This document shows, piece after piece, positions 29,660 to 37,443 of a DNA stretch of 64,000 bases. A program made the translations under genes and the position numbers. The DNA is from an uncultured eubacterium 1-6 (GTDB lineage: Bacteria > Bacillota > Clostridia > Lachnospirales > Lachnospiraceae), in assembly GCA_903789595.1 (NCBI GenBank), contig CAIFEZ010000016.1:23687-87686 (forward strand). The letters run 5' to 3'. The first letter of the stretch is position 1. Each line of letters opens with the position of its first letter. Under the pieces are notes generated by a model. The model was not told the DNA's origin and searched no databases. It saw nothing but the letters and a program-made list of their open reading frames with translations.

Positions 29660-32473
29660 TCACCTGCGCGCCGCCTTTTTCTCCTGTGCGGATTTCCGGA
29701 TGATCTTGATCTGTCTGCTCATCGCGTAAGGCGCAATCGCTTTCATCTTGTCCTCGGACCGCATATAATTGCTGCAGTCCGGAAGATCCCTCTCGAGGTG
29801 GATAGCGTCGAATTCACAGCGGGTGGTGCAGAGGCCGCAGCCGATGCAGCGGTTGAGGTCTACGGTTGTCGCGCCGCAGCCGAGACAGCGGTCCGCCTCC
29901 TGATGCACCTGCTCTGGCGTAAGCGGAAGGCGCGTATCATCAAAGCGGTCCTCGGCCTTCCGGGATCCTGGCACGCTGCGCTTCGCGTGGTCGTAGCCGA
30001 AGGGAATCGTGATGTCGTCCTTGTCGAGCTCGATGAATTCCCGGAGATCGCGGGCGATCGTGAGCGACTGGCCCTCGTGAACGAAGCGGTGCATGGATTC
30101 CGCGCCCTTCTTGCCGTCTGCAATGGCGTCAATGGCGAACCGGGCGCCGTGATTGATGTCTCCTCCGGCGAAAATATCCGGCTCGGCGGTCTGGAATGTA
30201 ACCGGGTCACAGACGATGGTGCCGCCGCGTCTGGTCTCTGCCTTTGTACCCTTCAGGAGATCGCCCCAGACAGCCGACTGACCGATTGCCTCCAGTACAT
30301 TTCCGCAGGGAACGGTGATGGTTGTTTCTTCGTCGTACTGCGGATCAAAGCGTCCATCCGCGTTCTTGACCTGCGTGCACTTCTTGAACACAACGCCGGT
30401 TACCCTTCCGTTTTCAGTCAGAATCTCCTTCGGTCCCCAGCCGTTCTTCACCTCGATGCCTTCGGATTTTGCGTCTTCAACCTCATCTGCTGATGCAGGC
30501 ATCTCGTCCGCGCCTTCCAGGCAGATCATGGTGATGTGACCGTCTGTCACGCGCTGTGCCGTCCGTGCCACATCGACTGCCACGTTGCCGCCGCCTATCA
30601 CAACCACGTCTCCGGTGAGCCTTACGCTGTGGTCGCGGTTTACACGGTTGAGGAAACCAATGCCGGATTCCACGCCGGATGCGTCCTCCCCGGGCACGCC
30701 GGTGCTTCTTCCGCCCGACAGACCAATCGATACGTAAAAGGCGCGATACCCTTCTGCCCTAAGATCGGCAATGGAAACATCTCTGCCGACCTCAACGCCG
30801 CAGCGGAATTCAATACCCATCTCGCGCAGCATGTCAATTTCCGCATCGACGAGATCCTTTGAGAGACGGAAGGACGGCATGCCGTATGTCAGCATTCCTC
30901 CGGGCTTCTGCTCCTTCTCAAAAATTGTGACCGGGTATCCCTTCGTGCGAAGGTAATAAGCACAGGACATACCGGCAGGACCGGAACCGATGACTGCCAT
31001 CTTATAGTTGTCGTCCCAGTATCCTCCCTCATCCCGCTCGCAGATGGGCAGAATTTTCTTGCGGAAGGCAGGATCCAGTTCCTGCTGTGCCACGAATTTT
31101 TTGATTTCATCGATCGCTACGGGACTGTCTACCGTACCTCTTGTGCAGGCATCCTCACAGCGGCGATTGCAGATGGCACCACAGACAGCGGGGAACGGAT
31201 TGTCCTGACGGATGAGCTTCAGCGCATCTTCGTAACGCCCCTGCTTTGCCATCTTCACGTATCCCTGAACCGCAATGTGCGCCGGGCACGCTGTCTTACA
31301 GGGAGAAGTGCCGGTGTCATAGCAGTTGATCTTCGCGTCCTCCCGGTAGTGGATGTTCCAGTTGTCCGCGGTCCAGCGGGTCTCATCCGGGAGCAGGGTC
31401 AGCGGGTACTGCACCTCGCTGCCATCCTTCCGGCAGAGCTTCTGACCGAGCTTTGCCGCGCCAACGGGGCATACTTCCACGCATTTGCCGCAGGCCACGC
31501 AGTTTTCCTTGTTTACGTGGGCGCGGTACGCGGAACGGGACATGTTCGGGGTGTTGTATAGCTGTGAGGTTCGAATCGCGTTACATACACCGGGCGCGCA
31601 GTTGCAGAGCCCGACGATCTTATCCTCACCGTCAATGTTTGTCGTTTGATGTACAAACCCATGGCGCTCTGCTCTTTCACAAGCCTCCAGGGCCTCTTCC
31701 TTTGTAATATAATGGCCGCGTCCGGTGTTCACGCACCATTCCGCAAGATCTCCCAGACCGATGCAGCATTCCTGTTCAATGGATCCGTCGCCCTCTCCGC
31801 GGATTCTCTGCTGACGGCGGCAGGTGCAGACGCCGATCGAGAGCTTGCCCTCGTATTTGTCCAGCCAGTGCGAGATGTGCTCGAGCGGCACGGATGTGGA
31901 GGAGGATTCGATCGCCTTCTCTACGGGAATGACATGCATGCCGATGCCGGCGCCGCCCATGGGAACCATGGGGGTGATGCCTTCCAGGGGCATCTGTGTC
32001 ATCAGGTTGAAAAACGTCGCGATATTCGGATGCTCCTCCATCAGCTTATCATTCATGACCATGAATTCGGCGATGCCCGGTACAAAGATCGGCACATCAT
32101 ACCACAGCTCCCCGGCCGGATTCTCGCGGTTCGTCTCGATGCAGCCGACCCACATCAGGTGCTCCAGCATTTCGTCGATCTGCTTTTCCGTAAATTTGGA
32201 ATTCATTTTTACCAGCTGCGCATGGCTGTAGCTGGTTCTCGGCTTTTTAAAGCTGAGCATGAATTTTACCTCGTCCTTGTTCATGACCTCGTTGAGGCAC
32301 CATATCTCCGGGTCATCCGGACGAATCGTATGCGTGTATTTTGCCACATAACGGTCGGTGATCATTCCGGCCAGACGGGTCAGCAGATTCAGCTTCTCCT
32401 TGTCCGGATAGACAAAGTTCTCCGGCAGCCGGTAATCGCGTTCGTTTGTCATGCGGTTCTTCTGTTCCTTCAT
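29660..32473 (-). CDS. Large FAD-dependent, multi-[4Fe-4S] oxidoreductase (GltD/NfnB-like module with extra N-terminal domain and ferredoxin domains)
   Basis: CVACGKCVEVCPVGAAKLG, CPAHIAVQGYVKMAKQGRYEDALKLI, VIGSGPAGMSCAYYLRTKGYPVTIFE, CIGCGLCTTRCEFDAI. Confidence 0.88.
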   Translation of the reverse strand: MKEQKNRMTNERDYRLPENFVYPDKEKLNLLTRLAGMITDRYVAKYTHTIRPDDPEIWCLNEVMNKDEVKFMLSFKKPRTSYSHAQLVKMNSKFTEKQIDEMLEHLMWVGCIETNRENPAGELWYDVPIFVPGIAEFMVMNDKLMEEHPNIATFFNLMTQMPLEGITPMVPMGGAGIGMHVIPVEKAIESSSTSVPLEHISHWLDKYEGKLSIGVCTCRRQQRIRGEGDGSIEQECCIGLGDLAEWCVNTGRGHYITKEEALEACERAERHGFVHQTTNIDGEDKIVGLCNCAPGVCNAIRTSQLYNTPNMSRSAYRAHVNKENCVACGKCVEVCPVGAAKLGQKLCRKDGSEVQYPLTLLPDETRWTADNWNIHYREDAKINCYDTGTSPCKTACPAHIAVQGYVKMAKQGRYEDALKLIRQDNPFPAVCGAICNRRCEDACTRGTVDSPVAIDEIKKFVAQQELDPAFRKKILPICERDEGGYWDDNYKMAVIGSGPAGMSCAYYLRTKGYPVTIFEKEQKPGGMLTYGMPSFRLSKDLVDAEIDMLREMGIEFRCGVEVGRDVSIADLRAEGYRAFYVSIGLSGGRSTGVPGEDASGVESGIGFLNRVNRDHSVRLTGDVVVIGGGNVAVDVARTAQRVTDGHITMICLEGADEMPASADEVEDAKSEGIEVKNGWGPKEILTENGRVTGVVFKKCTQVKNADGRFDPQYDEETTITVPCGNVLEAIGQSAVWGDLLKGTKAETRRGGTIVCDPVTFQTAEPDIFAGGDINHGARFAIDAIADGKKGAESMHRFVHEGQSLTIARDLREFIELDKDDITIPFGYDHAKRSVPGSRKAEDRFDDTRLPLTPEQVHQEADRCLGCGATTVDLNRCIGCGLCTTRCEFDAIHLERDLPDCSNYMRSEDKMKAIAPYAMSRQIKIIRKSAQEKKAARR

Positions 32474-32547
32474 ATCAGTTCTCTCCTTTTCTGCTTTTTG
32501 CGCGGCTTCTTTTCTGTCGACCGGCATTGTTCCGGTTTCGGGACATG

Positions 32548-33252
32548 TCAGCTTTCGGATCTCCAGTCACACAAGGCACTCCGGAGCCATTCCTCCCAGG
32601 CCTCCATCCCCTCCCCGGTCTTCGCGGAGACAGGGAATATGCGGATCGCCGGATGCAGCGCCTTTACCCGCCGCACACAGGCATCCATGTCAAAATCAAA
32701 ATACGGAAGAGCATCGATCTTGGAGATGACGAGCGCATCACTGGACTGAAACATCAGCGGGTACTTCAGCGGCTTGTCGTCCCCCTCCGGCACGCTGAGA
32801 ATCATGACATTCCTTCCCGCGCCGGTATCAAATTCCGCGGGGCAGATCAGGTTCCCGACATTCTCGAGGAAGGCAAGGTCAATGCCTTCATAACCCATTT
32901 CGTCAAGCCCGCTCGCCGTCATGCCGGCATCCATGTGACACATGCCGTCGGTGTGGACCTGTATGGCCTTTGCCCCTAGCCGATCGATCTGCCTGGCATC
33001 GACATCAGAGTCGATATCCGCCTCCAGAACGGCGGTCTTCAGGCCGTCCTCCGCTGCGCGGTTTCCGGCGAATCCCCTGGCGTTTCCGCTAAGGTCCCGG
33101 ATCGTCCGCGACAGGAGCGTCGTCTTGCCGGATCCCGGGCTGCTCATCAGATTGATCAGCAGCGTACCCTTACGCCGCATCTCTTCACGGAGCGTGTCCG
33201 CATCACGGTCATTTGACGCTGTCACGCTCTCGTGCAGCTCGATTATCTTCAT
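32548..33252 (-). CDS. hypB: HypB-family nickel-insertion GTPase, paralog 1
   Basis: LINLMSSPGSGKTTLL P-loop, EADIDSDVDA, GMCHMDAGM, ENVGNLICPAEFD, VISKIDALP. Confidence 0.93.
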   Translation of the reverse strand: MKIIELHESVTASNDRDADTLREEMRRKGTLLINLMSSPGSGKTTLLSRTIRDLSGNARGFAGNRAAEDGLKTAVLEADIDSDVDARQIDRLGAKAIQVHTDGMCHMDAGMTASGLDEMGYEGIDLAFLENVGNLICPAEFDTGAGRNVMILSVPEGDDKPLKYPLMFQSSDALVISKIDALPYFDFDMDACVRRVKALHPAIRIFPVSAKTGEGMEAWEEWLRSALCDWRSES

Positions 33253-33938
33253 CGCGCACTCACCTCCGTTTTCAGCCAGCGAATCCAGCTCTCAAATCCC
33301 TCTCCCGTCTTCGCGGAGAGCGGAAGGATCTGCATTTCCCCGGAAGCGTCGGACACTTTCGCCCGCTGACCGGCGACATTCTCACGAAGCCTTTCAAAAT
33401 CAAAATCGAAGATCGCCGCCGTATCCGCCTTGTTTACCAGGAGAAGATCGCTCACCTGAAACATCAGCGGATATTTCAGAGGCTTGTCGTCTCCCTCCGG
33501 GACACTGAGAATCATAACCCGCTTATTTGCACCCACATCGAACTCTGCCGGACAGACAAGATTGCCGACATTTTCGAGAAATACAAGATCCAGTCCGTCC
33601 ACGCCCATCTCATCAAGGCCTTTCTGCGTCATCGCGGCATCCATGTGACAGGAGCCGCCGGTGTGGATCTGGATAACCTTTGCGCCGGCCTCCGCCAGCG
33701 TTCTCGCGTCCACGTCGCTGTCCACATCCGCCTCCATGACACCGATGCGGTATGTATCCTTCAGCTCCCGGACCGTTCTGGCGAGAAGCGTCGTCTTACC
33801 TGCCCCCGGCGAAGCCATGAGATTTATCAGAAAGACGCCCTTCTCTCTCATACGGGAGCGCACCGCATCCGCGGCGCCGGCGTTGTCCTCAAGAATGCGG
33901 CTCTTTACTTCAATTACTTTAAATTCGTCGTTTTTCAT
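33249..33938 (-). CDS. hypB: HypB-family nickel-insertion GTPase, paralog 2
   Basis: LINLMASPGAGKTTLL, EADVDSDVDA, GSCHMDAAM, ENVGNLVCPAEFD, LVNKADTA; overlaps paralog 1 by 4 nt. Confidence 0.93.
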   Translation of the reverse strand: MKNDEFKVIEVKSRILEDNAGAADAVRSRMREKGVFLINLMASPGAGKTTLLARTVRELKDTYRIGVMEADVDSDVDARTLAEAGAKVIQIHTGGSCHMDAAMTQKGLDEMGVDGLDLVFLENVGNLVCPAEFDVGANKRVMILSVPEGDDKPLKYPLMFQVSDLLLVNKADTAAIFDFDFERLRENVAGQRAKVSDASGEMQILPLSAKTGEGFESWIRWLKTEVSAR

Positions 33939-34467
33939 GCAGTACAAGACCTTTCCAAAGGTGTGATTTAAAAAATTATAACATAAAATGCCTTTGCTTC
34001 AAAACATTTTTGTGCAATATTGATGCATTTTCAGAGATGCAATACGCGTGCTTATATTCAGGCGGCAATGACTGTGCAGTCCTGCCGCCGTCCGCGGGCG
34101 AATCCCGACTGGGACATGGCACTGAGAAAATCATGACTGGTCAGATAGGCGAGTATGAAACGGTACAAGAATCTTGCAGGAAAGTATGCTGTGAGAATGA
34201 TAAGAGTGTGTGGAATGGCAAGAAGATACGGGATTGTAAGAGTGTGTGGAATTGTAAGAGGTATGGAATGAGAAAAACGCAGACTGGACCGCAGCACGCG
34301 TTATGCGCGGAGCTGTTCTGTCTGCGTTTTTTTACAGCAGGGCGCATACCTTCAGCAGGAGATGTGCGGATTCGGAAATCGGAAAGATCTCCTATCTCCG
34401 GCAAGAGATATGCGGGTTCGATCTTGCTGCTTATGAGAACTGTGAGAAGCGTCCCACGGCGAGAATT

Positions 34468-34668
34468 CTATCTTGATGTACCATCAGCAGGGTGATCGCT
34501 TTCCGGCTGCTTCTCATTGGCGGGAGCAGCGGTGCTTTCCGGATGGTTTCCTTTTGCGGGAAAGAGCTTTGTGAGAAGCATCATGATGGCGATCAGCACG
34601 ATGGTGACGATAAAGATCCCGAGCATTCCGAGACCCATGACTTTCAACGATTCAAAAAATGTACTCAT
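34468..34668 (-). CDS. OadG-like small single-TM subunit of sodium-pump decarboxylase
   Basis: MSTFFESLKVMGLGMLGIFIVTIVLIAIMMLLTKLFPAK; directly downstream of oadB-like gene. Confidence 0.7.
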   Translation of the reverse strand: MSTFFESLKVMGLGMLGIFIVTIVLIAIMMLLTKLFPAKGNHPESTAAPANEKQPESDHPADGTSR

Positions 34669-34695
34669 TTTCAGCCTCCTTATCAAGATCTGCAA

Positions 34696-35838
34696 TTAAA
34701 CGAGCGGAACCAGACTCAGGATCAGACCGCCCGCGATAACGGACGCGATCTGGCCGGAGACATTGACGCCGGTGGCCTGCATGATCAGAACATTGGAGGG
34801 ATCCTCCTTGATGCCCATCTGTGTGATGACTCTGGCTGACATCGGGAACGCGGAGATGCCGCAGGCTCCGATCATCGGGTTGACCTTCTTGTCCTTCGGA
34901 AGGAACAGATTCAGCAGCTTTGCAAAGAGAACACCGCCGATGGTGTCAAATACAAAGGCGATCAGTCCCAGAAGGAGGATCAGCAGTGTCCGGACGTTCA
35001 GAAAGTCCTCTGCACGCATCTGCGAAGCCACAGTGATGCCGAGCATCAGCGTGATGATGTTGGCCAGAGAATGCTGTGCCGTATCGGAAAGCGAATCCAG
35101 AACGCCGCATTCGCGGACGAGATTTCCGAACATCAGGAAGCCCACCAGGGCGACAGACCGCGGTGCGACGATTCCCGCGATAATGGTGATGCATACGGGG
35201 AACAGAATCTTCACCGGCTTAGATACGCTGTGCGGACTGTAGGACATATGCATGGCGCGCTCCTTCTTCGTCGTCACCGCGCGGATGACCGGCGGCTGAA
35301 TGATCGGCACAAGCGCCATGTAGGAGTACGCCGCGACGATAATGGCGCCGAGGTATTTGGAGCCGAAGTAATTGGCGACGAAGATGGAGGTCGGTCCGTC
35401 CGCCGCACCGATGATGCCGACGGAGGCGGCATCCTGGAGGCTGAAGCCCATCAGAGTGGCCAGACTCAGCGTGAAGAAGATGCCGAACTGGGCGGCTCCG
35501 CCGAAAAGCATCATCAGCGGATTGGCCAGAAGCGGCGTGAAATCAATCATTGCTCCGATGCCGATGAAGAGCAGGAGCAGAAAAATTTCATTGGCAATGC
35601 CTGCGTTGAAGAGCGTGTCCAGCGGCCCTTCCGTCACGACACCGTTGATCTTCTGTGTGACAGCTCCCGACATCGGAAGGTTGACCAGAACCGCGCCGAA
35701 TCCCATCGGCACGAGCAAGGAGGGCTCCATCTTCTTTACAATGCCCAGATAGATCAGGACGCCTCCGATGATCCACATGACGGCCATCTGCCATGTGATG
35801 TTCCCCGCGTTGGAGAACAGTTCCATAATTCCCTGCAT
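34696..35838 (-). CDS. Sodium ion-translocating decarboxylase beta subunit (OadB/GcdB family)
   Basis: GIGAMIDFTPLLANPLMMLFGGAAQFGIF, VGIIGAADGPTSIFVA, NPMIGACGISAFPMSARV. Confidence 0.95.
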   Translation of the reverse strand: MQGIMELFSNAGNITWQMAVMWIIGGVLIYLGIVKKMEPSLLVPMGFGAVLVNLPMSGAVTQKINGVVTEGPLDTLFNAGIANEIFLLLLFIGIGAMIDFTPLLANPLMMLFGGAAQFGIFFTLSLATLMGFSLQDAASVGIIGAADGPTSIFVANYFGSKYLGAIIVAAYSYMALVPIIQPPVIRAVTTKKERAMHMSYSPHSVSKPVKILFPVCITIIAGIVAPRSVALVGFLMFGNLVRECGVLDSLSDTAQHSLANIITLMLGITVASQMRAEDFLNVRTLLILLLGLIAFVFDTIGGVLFAKLLNLFLPKDKKVNPMIGACGISAFPMSARVITQMGIKEDPSNVLIMQATGVNVSGQIASVIAGGLILSLVPLV

Positions 35839-35966
35839 AACAACAACTCCTTTCTGTGATGTAACGCCTCGCAGTTTCTGACAGGCTGCGGCGGGCTGTC
35901 TGCTGATTTTCCCTGCCGGAGCGGCGCGGGCACGCCGGTGACGGACGCAGGCGGCTGCGGTTTTCG

Positions 35967-36131
35967 AGACATCATTGGTTTAAGAGACATCATCGATTTA
36001 TGGGATACATTATCGGTTTACGGGCAGCAGAATCGATCAATGGGTCACACAGAATCGATTAATGGGTCACGCAGAATCGATTAATGGGTCACACAGAATC
36101 GATTAATGGGCCACGGAATCAATTAGAGGGA
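35967..36131. repeat. Decaying tandem repeat, unit GTCACACAGAATCGATTAATGG (22 bp in the best copies)
   Basis: At least four near-perfect 20-22-bp units around 36027-36115 with diverging 18-20-bp units on both sides. Confidence 0.85.
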
Positions 36132-36174
36132 CAAAAAAAGCGGGACTTCTGTGCAGCATAAAGCTGCAACAGAA
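36129..36174 (-). terminator. Rho-independent terminator on minus strand downstream of the dihydrouridine synthase gene
   Basis: AAAAAAAGCGGGACTTCTGTGCAGC ATAAA GCTGCAACAGAAGTCTCGC (plus-strand view). Confidence 0.75.
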
Positions 36175-36394
36175 GTCTCGCCATTCGATTTCGTATACAA
36201 TCCGGATTGATCTCATATGCTCAGTGCGGATTCCTATGCGTCTCTTAAGACCGGTCTCGGGGATATCCCGTGCTGACGGAACCGGTCACAGCAATGCTGC
36301 AGGCTACTCCCTGTCTGTTGATATAAATTTATATTAATGAGATACCTGTGAAAAAGCAAGTGCAAACAGCAAAATGTGTGCAGATTCCATGTGT

Positions 36395-37366
36395 TTACCG
36401 CCTGTCTTCGAAGAGCTTGTCCACCGCTGTCCGGTAATCGGAAAGCCTTTTGGTCTTAAATATTTTATGAATCAGACGGTCGGAATCCGAAAAATTCTCC
36501 TTCATGAACGGCCAGAGCTCCAGCATATGACGAATGGACACGTATTCATCGCCCTGGAACGCCTCCATATAGGACTCCAGAAGAGAATCATGAAAGGCTT
36601 TCAGCTCTTCGGCGGTCAGAGGAGCTCCTCCTCGGATTTCACGCACCAGCGCCGGATTTCCGACGAGTCCGCGCCCGATCATTACCGCGCGTAGATTCGG
36701 ATATTTCTCTGCGATCAGTGAAAAATCATGTACGGTCCGGATGTCTCCGTTATAGCACACCGGATTCTCCGATCTGCGAAGACATTCTTCGAAATAATCC
36801 AGATGTACCCGGCCGCGGTAGCCCTCATCTCTCACTCTCGGATGAATGGTCAGTTCTGATATGGGGTAACGATTAAACAGGTCCAGAAGAGAAAATATTT
36901 CTTCCGGGTCGCTGCCTCCAAGTCTGGTCTTGACTGAAATATCCATTTTTCCGATTGTGCTCTGAAGCTCGCCGTCAAAAATCTGTTCCGGCTCTTCAAA
37001 TACACCGTCGAGAAGTTTTTTCAGAAGCTCCGGCTCATCGAGCAGTCCGGATCCCTTCTTCTTTGTCGTGACCGTCTTCGACGGACACCCGAGGTTAATA
37101 TTGCACTCGGAATACCCGAGTTCTCCCGCGTATCGAATCCCCTTGCGGAAAGCTTCCGGATCATTCCCGAGAAACTGCGGCACCAGAGAGATCTCCGGAT
37201 TCTCGGCAGGTTCCAATTCCTTTCGGTCCCTTGCCTTCAGCTTCAGATTTCCTGTCAGGGAAATAAATGGAGTATAATATTTATCAATTCCGGGGAAAAA
37301 ACGGTGATGCACCCGCCGGTAAACTCTTCCGGTAATCCCCTCCATCGGCGCAAAGTATATGTTCAT
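36395..37366 (-). CDS. dus: tRNA-dihydrouridine synthase
   Basis: MNIYFAPMEGITGRVYRRVHHRFF, NINLGCPSKTVTTKKKGSGL, ELTIHPRVRDEGYRGRV, VMIGRGLVGNP. Confidence 0.94.
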   Translation of the reverse strand: MNIYFAPMEGITGRVYRRVHHRFFPGIDKYYTPFISLTGNLKLKARDRKELEPAENPEISLVPQFLGNDPEAFRKGIRYAGELGYSECNINLGCPSKTVTTKKKGSGLLDEPELLKKLLDGVFEEPEQIFDGELQSTIGKMDISVKTRLGGSDPEEIFSLLDLFNRYPISELTIHPRVRDEGYRGRVHLDYFEECLRRSENPVCYNGDIRTVHDFSLIAEKYPNLRAVMIGRGLVGNPALVREIRGGAPLTAEELKAFHDSLLESYMEAFQGDEYVSIRHMLELWPFMKENFSDSDRLIHKIFKTKRLSDYRTAVDKLFEDRR

Positions 37367-37443
37367 TCAGTTCTCCATCTGATAAGATCGTTCGATTCTG
37401 TTGAATTTGTGTCAAAATGTCCGGCCCGCATGTTCTGTCTATC

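Noticed and set aside
34010-34495. 161-aa plus-strand ORF after hypB
   Set aside because: No domain, repeated TAAGAGTGTGTGGAAT-type sequence, lies in an intergenic region between two minus-strand operons.
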